From Pseudescherichia sp031987975 (GTDB taxonomy: Bacteria; Pseudomonadota; Gammaproteobacteria; Enterobacterales; Enterobacteriaceae), in NCBI RefSeq assembly GCF_031987975.1, contig NZ_DALZYX010000013.1:15196-79195 (forward strand): 64,000 nt of DNA. Reading direction: 5' to 3'. A program made the position numbers and the translations under genes. The notes beneath the pieces are model-generated. The model was given only the letters and a program-made list of their open reading frames with translations. It did no database searches and was not told the origin of the DNA. Positions 17,506-26,755 of the stretch are shown in pieces (position 1 is the first letter of the stretch; each line of letters starts with the position of its first letter).

Positions 17506-20178
17506 ATGAGCCACACCCTTTCAGAACAGTTTAGCCACACGGCGCCCTCTCTCCCCGGCCAGCCCGCGAATCCCTCCTCCTGGCCGCAGAGCAGCCTCAA
17601 CTGTGCGGATATCAAAGCCAATATCGATACCTTCCAGCAGTGGTTGGGGCACGTCTTTGATCAGGGTCTCTCCGCAGAGCAGCTTATTGAAGCCCGAACC
17701 GAATTTATCGACCAGCTTCTGCAGCGCCTGTGGGTGGAGTACGGTTTCGCCGACTACAGCGACGCGGCGCTGGTGGCGGTGGGCGGCTACGGTCGCGGCG
17801 AGCTGCATCCGCTCTCGGATGTTGACCTGCTGATCCTCAGCCGTAAAAAGCTCCCCGACGAGCAGGCACAGAAGATCGGCCAGCTGCTGACCCTGCTGTG
17901 GGACGTAAAGCTGGAGGTGGGCCACAGCGTGCGCACTCTGGAGGAGTGCCTGCTGGAGGGGCTGGCGGATCTCACCGTGGCCACTAACCTGATTGAGTCC
18001 CGCCTGCTGATTGGCGACGTCGCCCTCTTTCTTGAGCTACAGAAGCACATCTTTAGCGACGGGTTCTGGCCGTCTGAGACCTTTTTTGCCGCCAAGGTGG
18101 CCGAGCAGAGCGAGCGCCACCAGCGCTACCACGGCACCAGCTATAATCTCGAGCCGGACATTAAGAGCAGCCCCGGCGGCCTGCGCGATATCCATACCCT
18201 ACAGTGGGTGGCACGCCGCCATTTCGGGGCCACCTCCCTGAGCGAGATGGTGGGCTTCGGCTTCTTAACCCAGGCCGAGCGTAACGAGCTTAACGAGTGT
18301 CTGCACCTGCTGTGGCGCATCCGCTTTGCCCTGCATCTGGAGATCAACCGCTACGACAACCGTCTGCTGTTCGACCGTCAGCTTAGCGTGGCCCAGCGGC
18401 TCAACTACGTCGGCGAAGGCAACGAGCCGGTTGAGCAGATGATGAAGGATTTCTATCGCGTCACCCGTCGCGTCTCTGAGCTGAACCAGATGCTGCTCCA
18501 GCTCTTTGATGAGGCGATCCTTGCCTTGACCACCGACGAGAAGCCCCGGCCTATTGACGATGAGTTTCAGCTACGCGGCACGCTGATCGATCTGCGCGAC
18601 GAGACGCTGTTTATCCGCGAGCCGCAGGCGATCCTGCGCATGTTCTATATGATGGTGCGTAACAGCAACATCACCGGGATCTACTCCACCACCCTGCGCC
18701 ACCTGCGCCATGCCCGCCGCCATTTGACCCAGCCGCTGTGCTACATCCCGGAGGCGCGAACGCTGTTCCTCAGCATGCTGCGCCACCCCGGCGCGGTGAG
18801 CCGTGGCCTGCTGCCGATGCACCGGCACAGCGTGCTGTGGGCCTATATGCCCCAGTGGTCGCATATTGTCGGCCAGATGCAGTTTGACCTCTTCCATGCC
18901 TACACGGTGGATGAGCACACCATTCGCGTGCTGCTGAAGCTGGAGAGCTTCGCCCTTGAGGAGACGCGGCAGAAGCATCCTCTCTGCGTCGATCTCTGGC
19001 CGCGTCTCACTCATCCGGAACTGATTTTGATTGCCGCCCTGTTCCATGATATTGCCAAGGGGCGCGGAGGCGATCACTCGGTGCTTGGCGCGCAGGACGT
19101 GCTGAAATTTGCCGAGCTACATGGTCTCAACTCACGGGAGACGCAGCTGGTCGCCTGGCTGGTGCGTCAGCACCTGCTGATGTCCGTCACTGCCCAGCGC
19201 CGCGATATTCAGGATCCCGAGGTGATTAAGCAGTTTGCTGAAGAGGTGCAGACCGAAAACCGCCTGCGCTTCCTGGTCTGCCTGACGGTGGCGGATATCT
19301 GTGCCACCAACGAAACCCTGTGGAACAGCTGGAAGCAGAGCCTGCTGCGCGAGCTGTACTTTGCCACTGAAAAACAGCTGCGCCGTGGCGTGCAGAGCAC
19401 GCCGGATATGCGCGAGCGCGTGCGTCACCATCAGCTGCAGGCCCTGGCTCTGCTGCGGATGGACAATATCAACGAAGAGGCATTACACCATATCTGGGCG
19501 CGGTGTCGGGCGAACTACTTTGTCCGCCACAGTCCAAACCAGCTGGCCTGGCACGCCCGGCATCTGCTGCGGCACGATCTCAGCCAGCCGATGATCCTGC
19601 TTAGCCCGCAGGCGACGCGCGGCGGCACCGAGATCTTCATCTGGAGTCCGGATCGCCCTTACCTCTTCGCCGCCGTCTGCGCCGAGCTGGATCGGCGTAA
19701 CCTGAGCGTTCACGACGCGCAGATCTTTACCACCCGTGACGGCATGGCGATGGATACCTTTATCGTACTGGAGCCGGACGGCAGCCCGCTCTCCCCGGAT
19801 CGCCACGCAGCAATTCAGCAGGGGCTAATCCAGGCCATCACCCAGCGGAGCTGGCAGCCACCGCAGCCGCGCCGCCAGCCGGCAAAGCTGCGCCATTTTA
19901 CCGTTGATACTGAGGTCAACTTCCTGCCGACCCACACCGACAGAAAGAGTTTTCTCGAGCTTATCGCTCTCGATCAGCCGGGCCTGCTTGCCCGCGTCGG
20001 CCAGGTCTTTGCCGACCTGGGGATCTCGCTTCACGGGGCGAGAATTTCGACAATTGGTGAGCGAGTAGAAGATTTATTTATAATCGCTACTGCCGACCGG
20101 CGTGGTCTTAATAATGTGCTGCAGAAGGAAGTGCAACAACGGTTGACAGAGGCCCTCAATCCAAACGATAAAGGGTAG
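17506..20178 (+). CDS. glnD: Bifunctional uridylyltransferase/uridylyl-removing enzyme
   Basis: Primary glutamine sensor of the nitrogen regulation cascade. It uridylylates PII proteins (GlnB, GlnK) when glutamine is low and removes UMP when it is high. The 890-residue product has the E. coli length. The nucleotidyltransferase motif GGYGRGEL at 93-100 is followed by S104, D105 and D107. An HD-domain block FHDIAKGRGGDHS lies near residue 514. Two C-terminal ACT domains start at about 705 (TEIFIWSPDRPYLFA) and 815 (SFLELIALDQPGLLA). It is followed 30 bases later by dapD. Confidence 0.98.
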   Translation: MSHTLSEQFSHTAPSLPGQPANPSSWPQSSLNCADIKANIDTFQQWLGHVFDQGLSAEQLIEARTEFIDQLLQRLWVEYGFADYSDAALVAVGGYGRGELHPLSDVDLLILSRKKLPDEQAQKIGQLLTLLWDVKLEVGHSVRTLEECLLEGLADLTVATNLIESRLLIGDVALFLELQKHIFSDGFWPSETFFAAKVAEQSERHQRYHGTSYNLEPDIKSSPGGLRDIHTLQWVARRHFGATSLSEMVGFGFLTQAERNELNECLHLLWRIRFALHLEINRYDNRLLFDRQLSVAQRLNYVGEGNEPVEQMMKDFYRVTRRVSELNQMLLQLFDEAILALTTDEKPRPIDDEFQLRGTLIDLRDETLFIREPQAILRMFYMMVRNSNITGIYSTTLRHLRHARRHLTQPLCYIPEARTLFLSMLRHPGAVSRGLLPMHRHSVLWAYMPQWSHIVGQMQFDLFHAYTVDEHTIRVLLKLESFALEETRQKHPLCVDLWPRLTHPELILIAALFHDIAKGRGGDHSVLGAQDVLKFAELHGLNSRETQLVAWLVRQHLLMSVTAQRRDIQDPEVIKQFAEEVQTENRLRFLVCLTVADICATNETLWNSWKQSLLRELYFATEKQLRRGVQSTPDMRERVRHHQLQALALLRMDNINEEALHHIWARCRANYFVRHSPNQLAWHARHLLRHDLSQPMILLSPQATRGGTEIFIWSPDRPYLFAAVCAELDRRNLSVHDAQIFTTRDGMAMDTFIVLEPDGSPLSPDRHAAIQQGLIQAITQRSWQPPQPRRQPAKLRHFTVDTEVNFLPTHTDRKSFLELIALDQPGLLARVGQVFADLGISLHGARISTIGERVEDLFIIATADRRGLNNVLQKEVQQRLTEALNPNDKG

Positions 20179-20208
20179 TGTGTTTATTTATATGGAAAGA
20201 GTTTAACA

Positions 20209-21033
20209 ATGCAGCAGTTACAGAACGTTATTGAGTCCGCTTTTGAGCGTCGCGCCGAGATCACCCCGGCGAATGTGGATACCGTGACCCGTGAAGCGGT
20301 AAACCAGGTGATTTCCCTGCTGGATTCCGGCGCACTGCGCGTCGCAGAGAAGATCGACGGTCAGTGGGTTACTCATCAATGGCTGAAGAAAGCGGTGCTG
20401 CTCTCTTTCCGTATCAACGATAACCAGGTTATCGACGGAGCCGAGAGCCGCTACTTCGATAAGGTGCCCATGAAGTTCGCTAACTATGACGAAGCGCGCT
20501 TCCAGAAAGAGGGCTTCCGCGTGGTGCCACCGGCAGCCGTGCGTCAGGGCGCGTTTATCGCCCGCAACACCGTGCTGATGCCCTCCTACGTTAACATCGG
20601 TGCCTACGTTGACGAAGGCACCATGGTTGATACCTGGGCCACCGTTGGCTCCTGTGCGCAGATCGGTAAAAACGTTCACCTCTCCGGCGGCGTGGGCATC
20701 GGCGGCGTTCTTGAGCCGCTGCAGGCTAACCCAACCATCATCGAAGACAACTGCTTCATCGGCGCGCGCTCTGAAGTCGTTGAGGGTGTGATCGTTGAAG
20801 AGGGTTCCGTGATCTCCATGGGCGTCTACATTGGCCAGAGCACCCGCATCTACGATCGTGAAACCGGTGAAGTGCACTACGGTCGCGTACCGGCTGGCTC
20901 GGTAGTGGTTTCCGGCAACCTGCCGTCAAAAGATGGCAAGTACAGCCTTTACTGTGCGGTTATCGTGAAGAAGGTCGATGCCAAGACCCGCGGCAAAGTT
21001 GGCATCAATGAACTGTTGCGTACCATCGACTAA
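20209..21033 (+). CDS. dapD: Tetrahydrodipicolinate N-succinyltransferase
   Basis: Succinylates tetrahydrodipicolinate in the diaminopimelate/lysine pathway, supplying peptidoglycan cross-link residues. It is 274 residues, almost identical to E. coli DapD, with an N-terminal helical domain and a left-handed beta helix of hexapeptide repeats over about residues 105-235. The block NTVLMPSYVNIGAYVDEGTM is present. A strong terminator follows. Confidence 0.98.
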   Translation: MQQLQNVIESAFERRAEITPANVDTVTREAVNQVISLLDSGALRVAEKIDGQWVTHQWLKKAVLLSFRINDNQVIDGAESRYFDKVPMKFANYDEARFQKEGFRVVPPAAVRQGAFIARNTVLMPSYVNIGAYVDEGTMVDTWATVGSCAQIGKNVHLSGGVGIGGVLEPLQANPTIIEDNCFIGARSEVVEGVIVEEGSVISMGVYIGQSTRIYDRETGEVHYGRVPAGSVVVSGNLPSKDGKYSLYCAVIVKKVDAKTRGKVGINELLRTID

Positions 21034-21043
21034 TAAGCGATAA

Positions 21044-21073
21044 CAAAAAGCGGGGGCTACCCCGCTTTTTTTA
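21044..21073 (+). terminator. Terminator of dapD
   Basis: AAAAAGCGGGG pairs with CCCCGCTTTTT around GCTA and is followed by T residues, about 10 bases after the dapD stop codon. The A and T tracts make it usable in both directions, but only the plus direction has a gene upstream. Confidence 0.92.
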
Positions 21074-21144
21074 TATTGGCAAGTAGCCAAAACAGGATTT
21101 TTCGTTAATTATTCATAGGTTATGTTAAGCTTAAGGGTACCGCC

Positions 21145-21534
21145 ATGTACGATAATCTGAAAAGTTTAGGCATCACCAATCCGGATGAAATCGATCGCTA
21201 TAGTCTTCGCCAGGAGGCCAATAACGATATTCTGAAAATCTATTTTCATAAGGACAAGGGCGAGTTTTTTGCCAAAAGCGTGAAGTTTAAGTACCCACGC
21301 CAGCGTAAAACTGTCGTCGCCGACGGCGTCGGCCAGGGCTATAAAGAGGTGCAGGAGATCAGTCCGAACCTGCGCTACGTGATCGACGAGCTGGATCAGA
21401 TCTGCCAGCGCGATCGCAGTGAGATCGACCTGAAGCGCAAGATCCTCGATGACCTGCGCCACCTCGAGAGCGTGGTGACCAACAAGATCAACGAGATCGA
21501 ATCCGACCTTGAGAAACTGACTCGCAATAAGTAA
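21145..21534 (+). CDS. yaeH: DUF3461 family protein YaeH
   Basis: A conserved enterobacterial protein of unknown function, 129 residues (E. coli YaeH 128). The N terminus MYDNLKSLGITNPDEIDRYS and the middle block VKFKYPRQRKTVVADG match the family. The C-terminal third is charged and helical (LDDLRHLESVVTNKINEIES) and may form a coiled coil. There is no signal peptide or membrane segment, so it is cytosolic. It sits between dapD and cdaR as in E. coli. No function is proposed. Confidence 0.95.
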   Translation: MYDNLKSLGITNPDEIDRYSLRQEANNDILKIYFHKDKGEFFAKSVKFKYPRQRKTVVADGVGQGYKEVQEISPNLRYVIDELDQICQRDRSEIDLKRKILDDLRHLESVVTNKINEIESDLEKLTRNK

Positions 21535-21543
21535 GTGCATTAC

Positions 21544-21569
21544 GCCCGGTGGCGCTTCGCTTACCGGGC
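21544..21569. repeat. REP (palindromic unit) element
   Basis: A 26-base palindrome, GCCCGGTGGCGCTTCGCTTA plus CCGGGC, between the convergent yaeH and cdaR genes. A near-identical copy (one base different) is at 28195-28220. Such extragenic palindromes are typical of enterobacteria. Confidence 0.85.
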
Positions 21570-21576
21570 AAAAAAA

Positions 21577-22734
21577 TCATCGCTGCTCATCCAGCTGCAA
21601 CGCCACATAAAGCAGCAGCCTGTCGTCGAAATTCCCCAGATCCAGCCCGGTCAGCTCCGAAATACGGTTCAGGCGGTACTCCAGCGTATTACGGTGAATA
21701 AAGAGCGCCTTCGAGGTCGCCAGCGGCTGCACGTTGTGACGAAACCATGCCGCCAACGTCCGCCGAAGCAGGCCGTTGTTATCCATTGCCTTCAGGCGAG
21801 TGAGTGGACGTGCCAGCTCGTTGGCCTGCCAGCCGCCGCGCAGGCTGTCCAGCAGCACCGGCAGCATCAGATCCTGATAAAAGTAGCTGCGGCTCTCCGG
21901 CATACGCTGCTTGCCCACCATCATGGTGGTGCGCGCCGTGCGGTAGGAGCGCGCAATGCTGCCCGGTCCGGTGAAATAGTTACCCAGTGCGACGCGAAAG
22001 CGCAGCTGGCCATTCTCTTTCATGCGGGCGATCAACTGCTCGACGCGCTTGCGGTGATCTTCGGCGTCCCAACGGCCAAACGGGTTCAGGGCGGGTTTCA
22101 GCACCACCATCTCAGTTAGGGAGACGATGGCAATCAGGTTGTTGCGCTCCGGCGTCGTGAGGGCGTTTTGCAGCTGCTGTAGCTCGGCCATGGCGCTGTC
22201 TACTCCCAGCTGGCCGCTGTCGACCTCCACCACCGCCACCACGCGCGGCTGATTCAAATCAATCCCCAGACGCTGCGCCCACTCGGTCAGGGCGGGCGTG
22301 TGCTCCTCGGCCTGGATGAGGTTCATCACCAGCTCCTCGCGCAGACGGCTGTCCTGAGCCAGGAGATGCATCAGCCGGGACTGCTCCAGCATCATTTCGG
22401 CGGTCATGCACACCAGCTCGCCATACTTACGCAGCGTCTCCGGCTCGCCGGTCAGGCCGATGACCCCGACAATCTCCCCCTCCAGACGCAGCGGCAGGTT
22501 GATGCCCTGACGTACGCCGTGCAGGTGGCGGGCAACCGCGTCGTCGATATCCACTACGCGTCCCTGAGAGAGCACCAGCAGCGCACCTTCGTGCAATTCC
22601 CCAATACGCTCCCGATCGCCGCTGCCAATAATGCGCCCGCGCGCATCCATCACGTTGATGTTGGTATCGATAATGCGCATGGTACGCGCAACGATATCCT
22701 GCGCCATTTTGGTATCAAGATGCCAGCCAGCCAT
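21577..22734 (-). CDS. cdaR: Carbohydrate diacid regulator CdaR
   Basis: Transcriptional activator of glucarate, galactarate and glycerate uptake and catabolism genes (also called sdaR). The 385-residue product is E. coli length. The N-terminal sugar-diacid recognition domain (about 1-135) begins MAGWHLDTKMAQDIVARTMR. A C-terminal PucR-type helix-turn-helix includes LFIHRNTLEYRLNRISELTG. None of its target genes is in the window, so the position is inherited synteny, not a functional cluster. Confidence 0.97.
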   Translation of the reverse strand: MAGWHLDTKMAQDIVARTMRIIDTNINVMDARGRIIGSGDRERIGELHEGALLVLSQGRVVDIDDAVARHLHGVRQGINLPLRLEGEIVGVIGLTGEPETLRKYGELVCMTAEMMLEQSRLMHLLAQDSRLREELVMNLIQAEEHTPALTEWAQRLGIDLNQPRVVAVVEVDSGQLGVDSAMAELQQLQNALTTPERNNLIAIVSLTEMVVLKPALNPFGRWDAEDHRKRVEQLIARMKENGQLRFRVALGNYFTGPGSIARSYRTARTTMMVGKQRMPESRSYFYQDLMLPVLLDSLRGGWQANELARPLTRLKAMDNNGLLRRTLAAWFRHNVQPLATSKALFIHRNTLEYRLNRISELTGLDLGNFDDRLLLYVALQLDEQR

Positions 22735-22856
22735 GTAATCCCTCCCCTGAGCAGATCACAAGAATAAGGGAGTTGGCAGCGCTCTGCATTGTGCAAAAGC
22801 ACAAAGCAGCATACGGAAGTGTGGAGTTGTGGAAGGCCTCACAGATTCTGTGAAGA

Positions 22857-22882
22857 GACCCCTTCCCCAGGCGGAGAAGGGG
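22857..22882 (-). terminator. Possible terminator hairpin after degP
   Basis: CCCCTTC (22859-22865) and GAAGGGG (22876-22882) form a 7-base stem just downstream of the degP stop on the minus strand. It has no real T run, so termination here is only suggested. Confidence 0.35.
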
Positions 22883-22891
22883 GTAATGCGG

Positions 22892-24322
22892 TTACTGCAT
22901 CAGCAGATAAAGGGAGGTATCACCACGCTGGATGTTCAGCGCCAGCACTGACGGCTTGCTGTCGAGAATTTTACGCAGTTCGGCAATGTTCTTCACCGGC
23001 TGCTGGTTCGCGCCGATAATCACATCGCCTTTTTTCAGGCCGATACGTGCCGCCGGGCTGTTCGCCTTCACGTTGCTGACGGTAACGCCCTGGTTGTTAC
23101 CCTTGTTGCTCATCTCTGCGCCTTCAATGCCGCTGAAGATGGTGCTGGAGTCAACCTGATTCTGGCTACTCTGCTGCAGTTCAAGGCTTACGGTCACCGG
23201 TTTGCCTTCGCGCAGCAGCCCCAGCGAGACCTTGCTGCCGATCGGCATTGAACCTACCTGTGCCCGGAGAGCGGCAAAGCTGCTGACTGGTTTACCGTTC
23301 AGGGAGGTGATCACATCCCCGGCCTTGATACCGGCTTTGGCGGCTGACGAGTTCGGCATTACCTGGCTAACAAAGGCTCCGCGCTGGGCGTCAACCTTCA
23401 TCGCTTTCGCCAGCTCAGAGTTCAGCTCGGTACCGAGAATGCCCAATTCGCCGCGGCGCACCTGGCCATACTGCACCATCTGCGCGGTGAGGTTTTTCAC
23501 CATATTGCTCGGGATGGCAAAGCCGATACCGATGTTGCCGCCGTCCGGCGCAAGGATCGCGGTATTGATACCGATCAGCTCACCGTTGAGGTTCACCAGC
23601 GCGCCGCCGGAGTTACCACGGTTGATCGCCGCATCGGTCTGGATAAAGTTCTCGTAGTTCTCGGCATTCAGGCCGCTGCGGCCCAGCGCCGAGACGATGC
23701 CCGAGGTGACCGTCTCGCCCAGGCCAAACGGGTTACCGATCGCCACCGTGTAGTCACCCACGCGCAGGGCGTCAGAGTCCGCCAGCGCAATAGCGGTCAG
23801 GTTTTTCGGATCCTGAATCTGGATCAGCGCCAGATCGGAGCGCGGATCTTTGCCTACTACTTTGGCGTCGAACTTACGCCCGTCGCCCAGCTGGACCTTG
23901 ATGGTACTGGCGTTATCAACCACGTGGTTGTTGGTCACCACATAGCCTTTCGCTGCATCAATAATGACGCCGGAGCCGAGCGCCATAAATTTCTGCTGCT
24001 GCCCGCCGTCGTCAGCGCCACCCTGTCCACCCTGGCAGAATGGGGAACTCTGGAACGGTGAACCCTCCTGGCAGAACGGCGAGTTTTCACCAAAGAATTG
24101 CTGGAAGTTACGCCCCATACGCGGGGTGTTTACCGTGGTACTGCCTTCAACGTTAATGCTCACCACCGACGGCATCACCTTTTCCAGCATCGGGGCCAAG
24201 CTTGGCATCTGCTGTGATGGAGGTGTCGCTGAGGCAGTCTCGGCCGCTGATACCGACAGCGGGGACAGGGCCAAACCTAAACTCAGAGCCAGTGCACTCA
24301 TTGCTAACGTGGTTTTTTTCAT
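22892..24322 (-). CDS. degP: Periplasmic serine endoprotease/chaperone DegP
   Basis: HtrA-family protease that degrades or refolds misfolded envelope proteins. The start is ATG 24320-24322, giving 476 residues with signal peptide MKKTTLAMSALALSLGLALS... cleaved before AETAS. A five-codon longer frame is unlikely. The catalytic histidine is in VTNNHVVDN, the aspartate in RSDLALIQ and the serine in NRGNSGGALVN. Two PDZ domains follow at roughly residues 280-370 and 385-475. The Q-rich linker after residue 90 is the LA loop. A sigma-E promoter precedes it. Confidence 0.98.
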   Translation of the reverse strand: MKKTTLAMSALALSLGLALSPLSVSAAETASATPPSQQMPSLAPMLEKVMPSVVSINVEGSTTVNTPRMGRNFQQFFGENSPFCQEGSPFQSSPFCQGGQGGADDGGQQQKFMALGSGVIIDAAKGYVVTNNHVVDNASTIKVQLGDGRKFDAKVVGKDPRSDLALIQIQDPKNLTAIALADSDALRVGDYTVAIGNPFGLGETVTSGIVSALGRSGLNAENYENFIQTDAAINRGNSGGALVNLNGELIGINTAILAPDGGNIGIGFAIPSNMVKNLTAQMVQYGQVRRGELGILGTELNSELAKAMKVDAQRGAFVSQVMPNSSAAKAGIKAGDVITSLNGKPVSSFAALRAQVGSMPIGSKVSLGLLREGKPVTVSLELQQSSQNQVDSSTIFSGIEGAEMSNKGNNQGVTVSNVKANSPAARIGLKKGDVIIGANQQPVKNIAELRKILDSKPSVLALNIQRGDTSLYLLMQ

Positions 24323-24372
24323 GTCGCTTAATCTCATTTACTGATAACGCAAAACAGCGGTGTAAGTATCGA

Positions 24373-24400
24373 TAAGAGTCAATTTATAGCGCGAAGTTCC
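24373..24400 (-). promoter_or_regulatory. Sigma-E promoter of degP
   Basis: On the minus strand GGAACTT (24394-24400) and TCTTA (24373-24377) are separated by 16 bases, about 50 bases before the degP start. GGAACTT with this spacing is the sigma-E consensus, and the flank GAACTTcgcGCTATAAA resembles the E. coli degP promoter. This places degP in the envelope stress regulon that RseP, encoded in the same window, activates. Confidence 0.85.
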
Positions 24401-24458
24401 GGCATAACGTGTTGTTAAAAGTAAAAATTTATTGATCGCCTTTACAAACGCTCAGATA

Positions 24459-25973
24459 TTACTCAACGGCCATCAGCCGCCGGTACTCATCCCAGGCATA
24501 GAGATCGGTCATCCCGCTGATATAGTCCTGAATCAGGCGACAGCGGTAATAATATTCCAGCACCGGAAAGTCCACTTCGTCGCGCGCTAATTTACCTACA
24601 GCTTCAACATAGGCCAGACGATGGCGTTCAGAGAGCTTGTGAAACAGACGGGTCTCAATCGGGAAACGCTTGATCCGATCTTTTTCCACCAGCTCGGTAA
24701 AGTCTGCCAGCGTCATCTGCAGCAGCGGGCGATAAATATCCAGCAGCCCGCTGATCACGCGATAGCCTTGCAGCTCCAGCTGTTCAACATCGGGGTGGCA
24801 GAAGACATTTTCAACCGCCACGCTCTTATACAATTCAAGCAGTTGACTGTAGCTGCTCTCATCTTCCAACAGGGCATGGTTAAACTCGCCAGAGAAAATC
24901 TGCGGTAAATTGTCGATAAAACGCTGGGCAGCATAGGGCACCAGCTTATTTAAGGTATTGACTCGCAGGTACATAAAGAACTGATCTTCTGCGCTGCGGC
25001 TGAGGGAATTAGCGCGGGATTTATCCCAGGCGTTCTCTACCACCTGGGAGAATAGCGACCCTTTCTCATGCGTGCCCCAGGCGTTATAGAGATGCTGGTA
25101 GAGCTGCTCGACGGTAAAGATATTTTTCTCTACCGCGTCCTCCAGGTCGGCGACGCAGTAGGAGATATCGTCCGCCGCCTCCATCACCCACGTCAGCGGA
25201 AAACGGCTCCAGGTATCGAGGTCCAGCTCTTTACGCAGCCGGGCTACATACTCCTCCTCGGAGAGGTAATAGCCGGGCTTTTTCATTAAGTAGCTGTGGC
25301 TGGCGGGCGGCTCGCCCCGCCACCATGCCGGGCGGGTATACTTCAGAATGCAGCCTACCTGCGCCCAGGTAAGGTTCATGCGCATCAGGGAGTGGACCAG
25401 GCGGATCCCCTGGGCGTTGCCCTCAAAGTGACAGAGATCCTGGCGCACCTTACGCCGTAGCGCGTTGGCTGCCTCCTCGCCATCGCGCAGGCGCAGGGAG
25501 ACCACCTCGCAGCGATCGCTGGTCAGCGGCTGGCTGGCGGCGTCCTGCGGGTGCAGGCGCTGGCGGAACCAGTCGTTAATAGCCGCCTCGCCAAAGTGGC
25601 CGAACGGTGGGTTGCCGATGTCGTGCATCAGGCAGGCCATCTCAACGATGCTCTCAAACGGGCCGGTCAGCTCATCCAAGCCGTAACTCTCCAGCAGGCG
25701 CATCTCTTTCAGGCGGCTGAGGATCTCCCTGGCAATATAGCGCCCTACCTGCTGCACCTCCAGGGAGTGGGTCAGACGGGTGCGTACCGCCGCGTTGCGC
25801 TCCAGCGGAAAGACCTGGGTTTTCTGCTGCAGACGACGGATGGCGGCGGAGTTGACGATCCGCCCGCGATCGCTCTCGAAGATACGCAAAATTTCGCGCT
25901 CGGTTTTCACGCCCTGGGGTGAACGGTAGCGGCGATGCCAGTTAATCTTATTGCGGAAATCGATCTGTGCCAT
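24459..25973 (-). CDS. dgt: Deoxyguanosine triphosphate triphosphohydrolase
   Basis: Hydrolyses dGTP to deoxyguanosine and tripolyphosphate, affecting dNTP balance and phage defence. The product is 504 residues (E. coli 505) with the HD-domain metal ligands H in RTRLTHSLEV and the HD pair in CLMHDIGNPPFGHFGE. A distal D lies in WVMEAADDISYCVADLED. The start MAQIDFRNKINWHRRYRSPQ is conserved. It diverges from mtnN across an 83-base gap. Confidence 0.98.
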   Translation of the reverse strand: MAQIDFRNKINWHRRYRSPQGVKTEREILRIFESDRGRIVNSAAIRRLQQKTQVFPLERNAAVRTRLTHSLEVQQVGRYIAREILSRLKEMRLLESYGLDELTGPFESIVEMACLMHDIGNPPFGHFGEAAINDWFRQRLHPQDAASQPLTSDRCEVVSLRLRDGEEAANALRRKVRQDLCHFEGNAQGIRLVHSLMRMNLTWAQVGCILKYTRPAWWRGEPPASHSYLMKKPGYYLSEEEYVARLRKELDLDTWSRFPLTWVMEAADDISYCVADLEDAVEKNIFTVEQLYQHLYNAWGTHEKGSLFSQVVENAWDKSRANSLSRSAEDQFFMYLRVNTLNKLVPYAAQRFIDNLPQIFSGEFNHALLEDESSYSQLLELYKSVAVENVFCHPDVEQLELQGYRVISGLLDIYRPLLQMTLADFTELVEKDRIKRFPIETRLFHKLSERHRLAYVEAVGKLARDEVDFPVLEYYYRCRLIQDYISGMTDLYAWDEYRRLMAVE

Positions 25974-26056
25974 ATCCTCTCTCCCCTGAGCAATGCGCTT
26001 CCCCTTAAGCGCATGATAGACTATGCCCTCAAATCTGGCTTATCGCGAGTAAATCT

Positions 26057-26755
26057 ATGAAAATCGGCATCATTGGTGCAATGGAAGAAGAAGTTGCGCT
26101 CCTGCGCGACAAAATCGAAAACCGTCAGACCCATAGCGTGGGCGGCAGCGAAATTTACACCGGCCAGCTGCACGGCGTTGAGGTTGCGCTGCTGAAGTCG
26201 GGCATTGGTAAAGTGGCGGCGGCGATGGGCGCGGCCCTGCTGCTGGAGCGCTGCCAGCCGGATGCCATCATTAATACCGGCTCTGCCGGCGGCCTGGCCC
26301 CGACGCTGAACGTGGGCGACATCGTGGTCTCCGACGAAGCGCGCTATCACGACGCCGACGTCACCGCGTTCGGCTACGAGTACGGTCAGCTACCCGGTTG
26401 CCCGGCGGGCTTCAAGGCCGATGAGAAGCTGATTGCCGTCGCCAAAGCCTGTATTGCAGAACATAACCTTAACGCCGCCAGCGGACTGATCGTCAGCGGC
26501 GACGCCTTTATCAACGGCGCAGCCGGTCTGGAGAAGATCCGCAGCCACTTCCCGCAGGCCGTGGCCGTGGAGATGGAAGCCACCGCTATCGCCCATGTCT
26601 GCCATAGCTTCGGCGTGCCATTCGTCGTGGTTCGCGCCATCTCCGACGTAGCCGACCGCGAATCGCACCTGAGCTTCGACGAGTTCCTGACGGTGGCGGC
26701 GAAGCAGTCCAGCCTAATGGTCGAAACCCTTGTACAGAAGCTGGCGCGTGGCTAA
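26057..26755 (+). CDS. mtnN: 5'-methylthioadenosine/S-adenosylhomocysteine nucleosidase
   Basis: Cleaves MTA, SAH and 5'-deoxyadenosine to adenine, recycling methionine and producing the AI-2 precursor (also called pfs). The product is 232 residues as in E. coli. E12 is in the N-terminal GAMEEEV, and the C-terminal VEMEATAIAHVC and SDVADRESHLSFDEF carry the catalytic E174 and D197. Its last codons overlap btuF by 8 bases. Confidence 0.98.
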   Translation: MKIGIIGAMEEEVALLRDKIENRQTHSVGGSEIYTGQLHGVEVALLKSGIGKVAAAMGAALLLERCQPDAIINTGSAGGLAPTLNVGDIVVSDEARYHDADVTAFGYEYGQLPGCPAGFKADEKLIAVAKACIAEHNLNAASGLIVSGDAFINGAAGLEKIRSHFPQAVAVEMEATAIAHVCHSFGVPFVVVRAISDVADRESHLSFDEFLTVAAKQSSLMVETLVQKLARG

